Source: Afifella pfennigii DSM 17143
GTDB taxonomy: Bacteria > Pseudomonadota > Alphaproteobacteria > Rhizobiales > Afifellaceae
Assembly: GCF_000688515.1 (NCBI RefSeq)
Contig: NZ_JHZK01000016.1
Location: forward strand, 1 to 64,000
Direction: 5' to 3'
Length of the DNA stretch: 64,000 nucleotides
Both the position numbers and the translations under genes were made by a program. Shown in pieces: positions 8,591-17,189 of this stretch. Numbering within the stretch: the first letter of the stretch is position 1; each line of letters starts with the position of its first letter. The notes under the pieces were generated by a model. That model did no database searches. It was not told the DNA's origin and saw nothing but the letters and a program-made list of their open reading frames with translations.

Positions 8591-11254
8591 ATGTCGGGGG
8601 ATGGAAAGGGCGGCAAGCCCGCAGTCGATGTGGATGTGCTCGTCGCCGCAAGCGAAGGCGGCGCACGTCAGGCCAAGGGCATGGCCGGCCGCATCATCGT
8701 CATCATCGCCTTCGCCTGGTCTGCCTTTCAGCTCTATAGCGCGTCGGGCCTGCCCTACCTCATGGCGGAGGTCACCGGGCTCAACCTCGTCCTCAACAAT
8801 CTGCAGACGCGGCGCGTGCATCTGGCCTTCGCGCTGGTGCTGGCAATGCTCGCCTATCCGCTGTTCCGCTCCAGCCCGCGCGAGCGCGTGCCCTGGTACG
8901 ATTGGGGGCTGGCGCTGCTGGGCGCCATCTCCACCATGTATCTGTTCTGGTTCAACAGGGAGATCGGCGAGCGCGCCGGCCTGCCGACCACCGCCGATCT
9001 GGTCATCGCCACGATCGGCATCGCCTCGGTCGGCATCGCTGTCTATCGCGCGCTCGGCCTGCCGCTAGTGGTCGTCGCGTCGGTCTTCATGCTCTACGTC
9101 TTCTTCGGCAATGCCAGCTGGCTGCCCGACGCCATCCAATGGGCCGGCGCCAGCTTCAACAAGGCGATGTGGCATTACTGGATGCAGACGGAGGGCGTTT
9201 TCGGCGTCGCCCTCGGCGTCTCCGCCTCGCTCATCTTCCTGTTCGTCTTGTTCGGCGCCCTTCTGGAACGCGCCGGGGCAGGCAACTACTTCATCAAGCT
9301 CGCCTTCGCGCTGCTGGGGCATCTGCGCGGCGGGCCGGCCAAGGCCGCCGTCGTCGCCTCGGCCCTGTCGGGGCTCTATTCCGGCTCCTCCATCGCCAAT
9401 GTCGTCACCACCGGCACCTTCACCATCCCGCTGATGAAGCGCACCGGCTTCAAGCCGGAAAAGGCCGGCGCCATCGAGGTCGCCTCCTCCACCAACGGTC
9501 AGCTCACCCCGCCGGTGATGGGCGCGGCCGCCTTTCTCATCGCCGAGTTCACCGGCGTCGCCTATCCGGACCTCATCCTGCACGCCCTGTTGCCGGCGCT
9601 GGTCTCCTACATCGCGCTTGTCTACATCGTGCATCTGGAGGCGCTGAAACTCGACCTGAAGGGGCTGAAGCGCCCCACCCCGCTGGGGTCCGTCGCGCAG
9701 CGCCTTGCCGGCGTGCTTTTCGGCTTCATCGCCATGGCAGCGCTGGCGGCCATCGTCTATTTCGGCCTTGGCTGGGTGAAGCGTGCCCTGCCCCAGTTCA
9801 CCCTGTTGTCGGCAACGCTCCTCTTCCTTGCCGCCTATCTCGCCCTGCTATGGGTGGCGGCGCGCCACCCCGACCTGCCCGAGGACGATCCGAACAACCC
9901 CGTGGAGCTACCGCGCCCGCGCGACGTCGCCGTCACCGGGCTCTATTTCATCCTGCCCATCATCGTCCTCATCTGGTGCATCATGCTGGAGCGCATGTCG
10001 CCCCAGCTGGCCGCCTATTGGGCGACCATCTGCATGATCGCCATCGTCCTGACCCAGCGCCCGCTGAAGGCGTTCATGCGCGGCACTAGCGGGTACGGCG
10101 CCGCCATCCGGCTCGGCATCATCGATTTCGCCGTCGGCATGATCAACGGTGCCCGCAACATGATCGGCATCGGCGTGGCCACCGCCGCCGCCGGCATCAT
10201 CGTCGGCACCGTCTCGCTCACCGGCGCGCATCAGGTCGTCGGCGAATTCGTGGAGTTCCTCTCCGGCGGCAATCTTCTTCTGATGCTGTTCTTCGTCGCC
10301 GTGATGAGCCTCATCCTCGGCATGGGCCTGCCGACGACCGCCAACTACATCGTCGTCTCCTCGCTGATGGCTCCCGTCATCGTCTCCGTGGGCGCGGAGA
10401 GCGGGCTTCTGGTGCCGCTCGTGGCGGTGCATCTGTTCGTGTTCTATTTCGGCATCCTGGCGGACGACACGCCGCCCGTCGGCCTTGCCGCCTTCGCCGC
10501 GGCCGCCATTTCCGGAGGCGATCCGATCCGCACCGGCGTGCAGGGCTTCACCTACGACATCCGCACCGCGCTCCTACCGTTCATCTTCATCTTCAACACC
10601 GAACTCCTGCTCATCGATGTCGGCCCCGTCCGCGCCATCTTCGTCTTCGTCGTGGCGACGTTGGCGATGCTGGTCTTCGCCGCGGCAACGCAGGGCTACT
10701 TCCTCGCCCGTAACCGATGGTGGGAGACGCTGGCCCTTCTCCTCGTTGCCCTTACCCTGCTGCGACCGGGCTTCTGGCTCGACCAGATCCAGCCGCCGTT
10801 TGAGGAGTATCCCGGCGTTCAGGTCGGCGAGATCGCCGCCGCCGCCCCGCCGGACGATACCTTGCGTCTCGTCGTGCGCGGGCCCGACTTCGACAATATC
10901 GGCGAGATCACCCAGCTCAGCATTCACGTACCGCTCGGGCCGGCGGGCGAAAGCGGCGTCGACAGGCTCCAGGCCGGGGGACTGACGGTGATGGAGACGG
11001 ACGGCATGGCCGTCCTTGAGGAGCCGCTGCCGGGCACACGCTTCTTCACCCAGTTCCAGACCTTCGATTTCTACGCCGACGAGCCGGTGCTGATCGAGAC
11101 GGTCAAGCTTCCCGCGGAGCGCATGCCCAAGGAAATCTTCTACATTCCCGCCCTTGTTCTTTTCGGGCTCGTCTGGCTCGCGCAACGCCGCAGGCAGACC
11201 GTGCCCGCCTTTTGGGGAAAGCCGCATGACCGAGAAATACCTGCTCGCTCTTGA
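8591..11254 (+). CDS. TRAP transporter fused permease (4TM/12TM), TAXI type
   Basis: About 887 residues of a polytopic inner-membrane protein in which the small (DctQ-like) and large (DctM-like) TRAP subunits are fused, as is usual in TAXI systems. The DctM part shows FVLFGALLERAG, the SGLYSGSSIANVVTTGTFTIP segment, NGQLTPPVMGAAAFLIAEFTG and ILGMGLPTTANYIVVSSLMAPV. A non-membrane C-terminal portion (after about residue 740) resembles the DUF3394 extension of this group, followed by one last helix. The ATG at 8591 is preferred over one at 8585 because AGAGGG (8578-8583) gives it a normal 7-base spacing. Confidence 0.92.
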   Translation: MSGDGKGGKPAVDVDVLVAASEGGARQAKGMAGRIIVIIAFAWSAFQLYSASGLPYLMAEVTGLNLVLNNLQTRRVHLAFALVLAMLAYPLFRSSPRERVPWYDWGLALLGAISTMYLFWFNREIGERAGLPTTADLVIATIGIASVGIAVYRALGLPLVVVASVFMLYVFFGNASWLPDAIQWAGASFNKAMWHYWMQTEGVFGVALGVSASLIFLFVLFGALLERAGAGNYFIKLAFALLGHLRGGPAKAAVVASALSGLYSGSSIANVVTTGTFTIPLMKRTGFKPEKAGAIEVASSTNGQLTPPVMGAAAFLIAEFTGVAYPDLILHALLPALVSYIALVYIVHLEALKLDLKGLKRPTPLGSVAQRLAGVLFGFIAMAALAAIVYFGLGWVKRALPQFTLLSATLLFLAAYLALLWVAARHPDLPEDDPNNPVELPRPRDVAVTGLYFILPIIVLIWCIMLERMSPQLAAYWATICMIAIVLTQRPLKAFMRGTSGYGAAIRLGIIDFAVGMINGARNMIGIGVATAAAGIIVGTVSLTGAHQVVGEFVEFLSGGNLLLMLFFVAVMSLILGMGLPTTANYIVVSSLMAPVIVSVGAESGLLVPLVAVHLFVFYFGILADDTPPVGLAAFAAAAISGGDPIRTGVQGFTYDIRTALLPFIFIFNTELLLIDVGPVRAIFVFVVATLAMLVFAAATQGYFLARNRWWETLALLLVALTLLRPGFWLDQIQPPFEEYPGVQVGEIAAAAPPDDTLRLVVRGPDFDNIGEITQLSIHVPLGPAGESGVDRLQAGGLTVMETDGMAVLEEPLPGTRFFTQFQTFDFYADEPVLIETVKLPAERMPKEIFYIPALVLFGLVWLAQRRRQTVPAFWGKPHDREIPARS

Positions 11255-11654
11255 TCTCGGAGACCCCGATTCGGTCGAGCGCATCTTTCCCGTCGCCCAG
11301 AAGCTCGCCAGCAATGCGGGCGCGGAGCTGCATGTGGTCTCGGTCGTCCCGACCTATTCCATGCCGATCGTGGGCTCCTTCTTTCCCGCCGATTTCGAGC
11401 GCAAGGCCCTTGAGGCGGCGCGCGGCGAGCTGGAAAAGGTGATCCGCAGCGCCGCCGACAATCCCGAAGCGGTGCAAGGCCATATCGCGCATGGCTTGAT
11501 CTACGAGGAGATCCTGAGGACCGCCAACGATATCGACGCCGACCTCATCATCATGGAATCGCACCGCCCCGCTCTCAGGGACTATCTGCTGGGGCCCAAC
11601 GCCGCCCGCGTCGTCCGGCATGCGAGGCAATCCGTCCATGTCCATCGTTGCTGA
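11226..11654 (+). CDS. universal stress protein (UspA family) of the TRAP operon
   Basis: A 142-residue UspA-domain protein starting MTEKYLLALDLG. It has the family pattern of a hydrophobic first strand, then ADLIIMESHRP, LLGPNAARVVRHA and SVHVHRC, which corresponds to the G-x9-G-S/T-like nucleotide loop, although the usual glycine/serine residues are only partly kept. The start overlaps the permease end by 29 bases and GGGGAAA precedes it. TRAP-associated USPs such as TeaD in the Halomonas ectoine transporter bind ATP and tune transport; the same role is inferred here. Confidence 0.8.
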   Translation: MTEKYLLALDLGDPDSVERIFPVAQKLASNAGAELHVVSVVPTYSMPIVGSFFPADFERKALEAARGELEKVIRSAADNPEAVQGHIAHGLIYEEILRTANDIDADLIIMESHRPALRDYLLGPNAARVVRHARQSVHVHRC

Positions 11655-13011
11655 GGCACGAACGCAGATGGCTCCATCGCACGTCTTTTCGCGCGACACC
11701 CGCAAAACGCTTCCCGTTGTCGCCGGCGGCGATGGGTGCTGGCTCGTCGACGCGCAGGGCAAACGCTACCTCGATGCCAGCGGCGGCGCTGCGGTCTCCT
11801 GTCTCGGACATTCCTGCCGCCCGGTGCTGGAGGCGGCCAAGGCCCAGCTCGACACCATCGCCTACGCCCATACCGGCTTCTTCACCTCCGAGCCGGCCGA
11901 ATCTCTTGCCGAAGCGCTGATCGCCCGCGCGCCCTCCGCGCTTCAGCGCGTCTATTTCGTTTCCGGAGGCTCCGAAGCGATCGAGGCGGCGATCAAGCTT
12001 GCCCGCCAATGCTTTCTGGAGATCGGTCAGTCGGAGCGAACCGAGATCATCTCGCGCTGGCAGAGTTATCACGGCAACACGCTCGGCGCGCTGGCGACCG
12101 GCGGCAACCGCTGGCGCCGTGTGCAGTTCGAGCCGCTTCTTGCGGAGGCCATGCACCATATCTCGCCCTGCCATTACTGGCGCTGGGGCGAAGCGGGCGA
12201 AAGCGCCGAAGCCTATGGCGAGCGCCTCGCGCAAGAGCTGGAGGCGCGCATTCTCCAGCTCGGTCCCGGCCGCGTCGCGGCGTTCGTGGCCGAGCCGGTC
12301 GTCGGCGCCACCATGGGGGCGGTGCCGGCCGTTCCGGGCTATTTCCGTCGCATCCGTGAGATCTGTGACCGCTACGGGGTGCTGCTCATCCTCGATGAGG
12401 TGATGTGCGGGTCGGGCCGCACCGGCAGCTTCTACGCTTTCGAGCAGGAAGACGTTACCCCCGATATCGTCTGCATCGCCAAGGGGCTCGGCGCCGGCAT
12501 CCAGCCGATCGGCGCAACGATCTGCTCCTCCAGCATCTACGAGGCCATCGCTTCGGGCAGTGGCTTCTTCCAGCACGGGCATACCTATATGGGCCATCCC
12601 ACGGCCTGCGCCACCGCGCTTGCGGTGCTGGAGGAAATCGACCGGCACGACCTCTTGGCCAATGTGCGCGAGACGGGCGAACGGCTGCAGCAAGGTTTGC
12701 GCCGGCGCTTCGCCGATAATGCCTTCGTCGGCGACATCCGCGGGCGGGGCCTGTTCCGCGGCCTGGAGCTTGTCGCGAACCCGGAAACCAAAGCGCCTTT
12801 CGATCCCGCCCTCGGCCTTGCCGGGCGCATCAAGGCCGCCGCGATGGCACGCGGCCTCGCCTGCTATCCGATGGGGGGCACCATCGACGGGCGGTTCGGG
12901 GACCACGTCCTCCTCGCCCCGCCCTACATCATCTCGGCCGAAGAGATCGATATCGTCGTCGAACGGCTCGGCGAGGCGCTGGAGGCCGCCCTCGCCGATA
13001 TCGGTGCATGA
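11638..13011 (+). CDS. class III (PLP-dependent) aminotransferase
   Basis: About 457 residues of an aspartate-aminotransferase-fold, class III transaminase (omega-amino acid/acetylornithine type). Landmarks are GGAAVSCLGHS, the cofactor-phosphate loop SGGSEAIEAAIKLARQ, YHGNTLGALATGGN, LDEVMCGSGRTG and the Schiff-base lysine in CIAKGLGAGIQP. Three possible ATG starts exist at 11620, 11638 and 11668; none has a clear ribosome-binding site, so the exact start is uncertain, and all but the last overlap the stress-protein gene. As last gene of the TRAP operon it suggests that the imported solute is, or becomes, an amine or keto acid. Confidence 0.88.
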   Translation: MSIVAEARTQMAPSHVFSRDTRKTLPVVAGGDGCWLVDAQGKRYLDASGGAAVSCLGHSCRPVLEAAKAQLDTIAYAHTGFFTSEPAESLAEALIARAPSALQRVYFVSGGSEAIEAAIKLARQCFLEIGQSERTEIISRWQSYHGNTLGALATGGNRWRRVQFEPLLAEAMHHISPCHYWRWGEAGESAEAYGERLAQELEARILQLGPGRVAAFVAEPVVGATMGAVPAVPGYFRRIREICDRYGVLLILDEVMCGSGRTGSFYAFEQEDVTPDIVCIAKGLGAGIQPIGATICSSSIYEAIASGSGFFQHGHTYMGHPTACATALAVLEEIDRHDLLANVRETGERLQQGLRRRFADNAFVGDIRGRGLFRGLELVANPETKAPFDPALGLAGRIKAAAMARGLACYPMGGTIDGRFGDHVLLAPPYIISAEEIDIVVERLGEALEAALADIGA

Positions 13012-13122
13012 GCGAAGGCGGCCTATCGTCGTGACCGCGGCCGACGACGTGCCCGATCTGAGGCGACGGGCGGATCGGCTCTGAGAAGACGATGCCGGGC
13101 GCGGCATGGCGTACGGCGCCGC

Positions 13123-13962
13123 TCAGCGACGATAGCGTGCCTCGACGATGGCGGCGCGGAAGAAGGGGAAATAGCTCTTGGTGCCGTAATGGTTGCCGAC
13201 TTCGATTCGCGTCGGAATGGTGTAGCCATCGAAGGTGCCGGTCTCTTCGATGCTCCCGCCGAAGGGCTGCCAGCGAAAGGCGCCTTGCGGATTGGCATTG
13301 CTCCAGCGCATCGCACTGATGCCCACAGGCCGCCCCTCCCCAGAGAGCGTGAGCGTTGCGACAAGCTCGCGCCCCGCGACCTTGAAGCTTACCCGTGCCG
13401 CATCCTCGCCGGCTCGCTGCCAGCACGCGCCGTTCTGAGGCAGGAGGCTCGCCGGAGCCCAGATCGCCTCCATGACGGCGCGGCCCGCCGCCGAAAGCGC
13501 AAGGTCTCCCCTGCCCGCGAGCCGTGCGACCGGGATCACTCCCCAGAGCCAGAACCGGGTCCACGCCCGGCCGGCCGTATAGCCGTCGGAGCCCCAGATG
13601 CGGATGATCTTGGAGCCTATGTCGGGCATCCACACGAAGCCATGCGGCGGCGAGAGAACCTGTCGGGCCTCCATCGCCAGGATCCGATGGCGCGCCGGCT
13701 CGCCGAGGACGAAGGTGCCCACCATGCGCAGCTCCACCGTGGTCAGCAGCGGCGTTCCGGGGGCGATGGCATAGCTGAGATACCGCCTTGCGGGCTCGGG
13801 CAGATCGGCGATCATGGCGGGATCGAAAGTCCCGGCCGGTTCGCTTTGTGCCGCCAGCGTCCTCCAGGCGCGGCGAGCCTCGCGCTTGTCGAGGCGATAG
13901 AAAAGCTGCGCGACGAGCACCGCCGCGAGCACAAGCAGGATGAAACCCAGCAGGATCGCCAT
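13123..13962 (-). CDS. conserved protein of unknown function (DUF6544/DUF6920-like), membrane-anchored
   Basis: A 279-residue protein with one N-terminal hydrophobic anchor (MAILLGFILLVLAAVLVAQLF) and a large hydrophilic domain. Recognisable stretches are LPEPARRYLSYAI, GEPARHRILAMEARQVLSPPHGFVW and the final GNHYGTKSYFPFFRAAIVEARYR, which match a widespread family of unknown function. No catalytic motif is apparent. It converges with the aminotransferase gene and no operon partner lies downstream. Confidence 0.7.
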   Translation of the reverse strand: MAILLGFILLVLAAVLVAQLFYRLDKREARRAWRTLAAQSEPAGTFDPAMIADLPEPARRYLSYAIAPGTPLLTTVELRMVGTFVLGEPARHRILAMEARQVLSPPHGFVWMPDIGSKIIRIWGSDGYTAGRAWTRFWLWGVIPVARLAGRGDLALSAAGRAVMEAIWAPASLLPQNGACWQRAGEDAARVSFKVAGRELVATLTLSGEGRPVGISAMRWSNANPQGAFRWQPFGGSIEETGTFDGYTIPTRIEVGNHYGTKSYFPFFRAAIVEARYRR

Positions 13963-14105
13963 CAGGATGTCGACGCGGATCGTCCCTGTTGCTGCACAAG
14001 GCCAATGCCCAAGCTCGCCTTACCATCCGCCGTCTTCGGCGCGCGGCTGCAACGTGTCTCGGCCGCTCAGGATCGCAATGGCGACATCCCGAACCTTGAG
14101 GCAAC

Positions 14106-14179
14106 TGGCTGGGGCGCCAGGATTCGAACCTGGGATCGCGGGACCAAAACCCGCTGCCTTACCACTTGGCTACGCCCCA
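14106..14179 (-). tRNA. tRNA-Gln (anticodon TTG)
   Basis: Reads as a full 74-base cloverleaf on the minus strand: acceptor stem TGGGGCG/CGCCCCA with G discriminator and encoded CCA, anticodon loop TTTTGGT in a CGGG/CCCG stem, and T arm containing GGTTCGAATCC. TTG decodes CAA glutamine. Confidence 0.96.
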
Positions 14180-14360
14180 ATTTGCGCCCCGCAACCGGGG
14201 TCGCTCCGCGCTATACGGACTTTGCCCGCCGCGGGCAACATGGCTGGCGCGCGTCGCGCGACAAACCCATATAGGACGCGGCGCTTCGTCCGCATTGTCA
14301 GCTATGCGCAAGATGCCTTGATGCGGCCGGGCGGCAAGGCTATAACCCGCCCCGCTTTGT

Positions 14361-14437
14361 CGGAGTGTAGCGCAGCCTGGTAGCGCACCTCGTTCGGGAC
14401 GAGGGGGTCGCAGGTTCGAATCCTGCCACTCCGACCA
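14361..14437 (+). tRNA. tRNA-Pro (anticodon CGG)
   Basis: A full 77-base cloverleaf: acceptor stem CGGAGTG/CACTCCG with A discriminator and encoded CCA, anticodon loop TTCGGGA in a CTCG/CGAG stem, and T arm GGTTCGAATCC. CGG decodes CCG proline. Confidence 0.96.
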
Positions 14438-14471
14438 TTTCCCTCTAAGCGCCTTTCTAGACGATGCCGAC

Positions 14472-14525
14472 GCCGCGAAGCGTTCGCGGCGGCTTGGCGC
14501 TGGGGCGCTGCAGCGCCCCAGCCAA
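14472..14525. repeat. two strong adjacent inverted repeats downstream of tRNA-Pro
   Basis: First hairpin: GCCGCGAA at 14472-14479 against TTCGCGGC at 14483-14490 with a 3-base loop. Second: a perfect 22-base palindrome at 14500-14521 (left half CTGGGGCGCTG), extended by TTGG/CCAA at 14494-14497 and 14522-14525. No T-run follows either. They lie between converging transcripts, tRNA-Pro and the small minus-strand gene, so they may act as a bidirectional transcript end or a REP-like element. Confidence 0.5.
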
Positions 14526-14558
14526 AGGCTATCTGGCAAAGACGTGCTTTGCGCACCC

Positions 14559-14777
14559 TCAGTGAAAAGAGGTTGACGCCTCGCCGGCACTCTCCGCCTG
14601 ACGCTTCAGGAAGGCCGATAAGGTGCGTTCAAGCGAACGCCGCCGCTCCCACGGCAGGCGGGCGATAGCCTCCGCCACGTCGGATTGAATGCGGGAAAGG
14701 TCGGCGCCATGGCGGCTGACGGCATCGTGGCAAAGCTCGGCGAAAAGCCGAAGATCGTCCTGCGGAATGTCTGACAA
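14559..14777 (-). CDS. small hypothetical protein, 72 residues, TTG start
   Basis: A helical, charged 72-residue protein with no recognised domain, from MSDIPQDDLRLF to SAGEASTSFH. The start codon is TTG at 14777 with GGAGG at a 5-base spacing, which supports real translation. It is divergent from the GNAT-like gene at 14863 and shares its 85-base promoter gap. Confidence 0.55.
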   Translation of the reverse strand: MSDIPQDDLRLFAELCHDAVSRHGADLSRIQSDVAEAIARLPWERRRSLERTLSAFLKRQAESAGEASTSFH

Positions 14778-14862
14778 GCCCGCCTCCGCTCTTCATCCGT
14801 GAATAGCCGCCCTACACCTGCATCACTTCCGGCAGGCGGAGCCGCGCGCTTGAAATAGGGGC

Positions 14863-15447
14863 ATGAGCGTGCGGACCTTCAATAGGCCAACAGACCCAGG
14901 GCACAACAGCATACGATGTGTTGTGGTTAGTAACTACGAACAACTGCTCCATGCCCAAGCCGTGCGGAGCATCTGCTTCCTGGAAGAGCACGGCATGCGG
15001 GCCTCACTGATCTTCGACGGCAACGATTGGCAGGCCACCCATATCGTTGTCTACGACGGCGAGGAGCCGGTGGGCACGGTACGCATCCGTTGGTTCCGGG
15101 ACTTCGCCCAGTTCGAGCGAACGGCCTTCCGCAAGGAATGGCGCAACCCGCATGTCATCAAGGCATGCGCGCAATTCGCCTTCGATCACGTGGCGCGCAA
15201 GGGCTTCGAGCGCGTCATCACCCATGCCGGCCCGCTCTATGCACGTCTGTGGCGCATGCTTCTCGGCTTCACGCCCGTGGAAGGCAAGGGCCCCCTCCTC
15301 CTGGAAGGCCATCCGGAACCTTATGTGGAGCTGGAGAAGCTCTTGGAGCGGCCGGCCAACGCGCTCGGCCTCGCCAGCGACGCCAACACCCTCTTTCGCA
15401 TCGAAGGGGCCTGGGACGAGCCAGGCGCCCATGAGGACAGGCCATGA
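14863..15447 (+). CDS. GNAT-fold N-acyltransferase-like protein
   Basis: A 194-residue protein that looks like a GNAT or acyl-homoserine-lactone-synthase-like acyltransferase: a core strand with ATHIVVYDGEEPVGTVRIRWF, then ERTAFRKEWRNPHVIKACAQFAFDHVARKGFERVITHAGPLYARLWRMLLGF. The acceptor cannot be deduced. It overlaps the next gene by 4 bases (ATGA), so the two proteins are probably made together. Confidence 0.65.
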   Translation: MSVRTFNRPTDPGHNSIRCVVVSNYEQLLHAQAVRSICFLEEHGMRASLIFDGNDWQATHIVVYDGEEPVGTVRIRWFRDFAQFERTAFRKEWRNPHVIKACAQFAFDHVARKGFERVITHAGPLYARLWRMLLGFTPVEGKGPLLLEGHPEPYVELEKLLERPANALGLASDANTLFRIEGAWDEPGAHEDRP

Positions 15448-15749
15448 CCGGCACCACCGAAACGCCCCGGCGGACAGGCCGCAAGGCAAGCTTTCCCGCT
15501 TCGGCCATCGCCAGGCTTGAACGCAGCAAGACGTGCAAGGGCGATGAGCTCACCGAATTCGTGCGCCGGGACATGAAGCAGATCGAAGCCATTCAGCACG
15601 AATTGCTGCAAAGGCTTCTCAGCGAGCCTCGCGAGTTGCCCCTCGCCCTGGCGGAGGCCTTCGAGGATGCCGCAAGCGCCTTCCTGAAACTGGCCGACCT
15701 CGTCAGCCGCCAGCATCGGGGAGGCCAGCTGCCACCGCGGGAAGATTGA
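15444..15749 (+). CDS. hypothetical protein, 101 residues, coupled to the GNAT-like gene
   Basis: A mostly helical 101-residue protein without a recognised domain; the centre KGDELTEFVRRDMKQIEAIQHELLQRLL is a likely amphipathic or coiled helix. It starts inside the stop codon of the preceding gene (ATGA). Its last 47 bases overlap, on the opposite strand, the end of the LysR gene, so one of the two C-termini may be mis-set. Confidence 0.55.
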   Translation: MTGTTETPRRTGRKASFPASAIARLERSKTCKGDELTEFVRRDMKQIEAIQHELLQRLLSEPRELPLALAEAFEDAASAFLKLADLVSRQHRGGQLPPRED

Positions 15750-16749
15750 ACATGATGCGCACGCCATCATCGGCGATGCTGGGAAGCGGCGTGACGCTCA
15801 TCTCTTCGGTGAACCAGGGGTTGGACTTGCCGAGCGCCTCGCAAACGCGCTCGAAGACCAGTCGTGCCGGCTTCGATTCCAGCCTCTCCGTCATGGCGCA
15901 GGCATAGGTGCGGATGGGCACATGCACGCCGAGATCCAGCGGCAGGGCGGTCGGCTCCAGCATGGTGTAGTTGCCCAGCAGGCCGATGCCGAGCCCGGCC
16001 TTCACCATCATCCCGTACATGAAGGAATTGTCGCATAGATGGGCGATCCGGCCGCGGGCGACCACGGCGTTCCATTCCTTCCAGGTCGGCGCATCGGCCT
16101 GGTAGAGGCGCGACTGGATGAACAGATGCTCGGCCAGGTTCTTGCGCGTCGGCAGGCCCATGCGGGCGACATAGTCGCGCGAGACGACAGGCAGCAGATG
16201 CAGAACGCCGAGCTCTCTGCAGGTCACCTCCTCGGTGAAGACCGGCGCGAAGCTGACCATCATGTCGGTCTGATTCTGGCGCAGATCGTTGACGTTGAGC
16301 GGCGACTGCACATCGACCTGGATGAGGGGATGCTCGGCCAGGAGCTGGCGCAGCAGCGGCACGAGAAAGAAGATGCCAAGTCCCTCCGTGATGCTGACGC
16401 GCACAAGCCCCTGCAGTTTGCGCGCCTCAGAGCTGAGATCGCTCGACAGCGAGAAAAGCGTCTGGTCGAGGGTGGCAAGGCGCTCGGCAAGCAGCGCGCC
16501 CTTCGGCGTCAGGCGCACGCCGCTGGGCGAGGAGACGACGAGCTGCGCATGCATGACGTCCTGCAAGCGCTTGACGCGCCGGCTGACGGTGGGCTGGCTG
16601 ATCGACAGGAACTCGCTGGCGCGGCTGTAGGAGCCTGCCTTGGCGACGGCGAGAAAGACCCGCAGCTCGTCCCAGTAATCGCCGGAAAGCAGGCGCCCAT
16701 CCTCCAATGGGGACCGGTTCAAGAATGGCTGCGTGAATGGTGTGTTCAT
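15703..16749 (-). CDS. LysR family transcriptional regulator
   Basis: A 348-residue LysR-type regulator. The N-terminal helix-turn-helix lies in DELRVFLAVAKAGSYSRASEFLSISQPTVSRRVKRLQD, followed by a linker helix and a substrate-binding domain with two Rossmann-like lobes. The start at 16749 (MNTPFTQ) is preferred over 16776 because AAGGG lies just upstream. It is longer than the typical 300 residues, mainly at both tails. No gene starts divergently close to it, so its target is not obvious. Confidence 0.85.
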   Translation of the reverse strand: MNTPFTQPFLNRSPLEDGRLLSGDYWDELRVFLAVAKAGSYSRASEFLSISQPTVSRRVKRLQDVMHAQLVVSSPSGVRLTPKGALLAERLATLDQTLFSLSSDLSSEARKLQGLVRVSITEGLGIFFLVPLLRQLLAEHPLIQVDVQSPLNVNDLRQNQTDMMVSFAPVFTEEVTCRELGVLHLLPVVSRDYVARMGLPTRKNLAEHLFIQSRLYQADAPTWKEWNAVVARGRIAHLCDNSFMYGMMVKAGLGIGLLGNYTMLEPTALPLDLGVHVPIRTYACAMTERLESKPARLVFERVCEALGKSNPWFTEEMSVTPLPSIADDGVRIMFNLPAVAAGLPDAGG

Positions 16750-17189
16750 GCTCACCCTTCCGTTCCCTGCTGTCATTGCCCGCTTGTGGGCGCCAACCGA
16801 GTAAAGTGCTCGAAGCTAGGCCCGCTACCGTCTCGCCGACACCCCTCCTTTCGGCCCCGCTTTCCTCGCAGCCGCCATCTCGTGCGCCGCTCTCGGCGCG
16901 CACGGGGCTGTCTATCCTGCGGTTCGGCCTCGCGTCCTGGCGCTGCATATCGCCCGCGTAGCCGGCGCGATGGCCCCAGCGCAACGCAGGCGGGCGTACT
17001 CCGCGGCCACTCGCGGCAAGCGGGAAAGCAATCTACATCATCTGGAGGCGGCCGGATACGGCCAGGCAGGCTTGGCGAGCCGGCTCTGCCGGCAGGCGTT
17101 GCGTCAGCATGCCTTCGTGCGGGTGGCGGCGAACCGCCGCCCGGCGTGTTTGCGCCCCTTTTTTGCCGCGTCCGGCGCGGCGTGCCAGA
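16750..17189. other. 440-base intergenic region without a supported gene
   Basis: It holds the LysR promoter and the 3' flank of the GAPDH gene. Frames through it look like compositional noise. Small GC hairpins occur near 17126-17143 (GGCGG/CCGCC) and around 17165-17181, and the T-run at 17159-17164 lies on the wrong side of them for a terminator on either strand. Confidence 0.4.
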
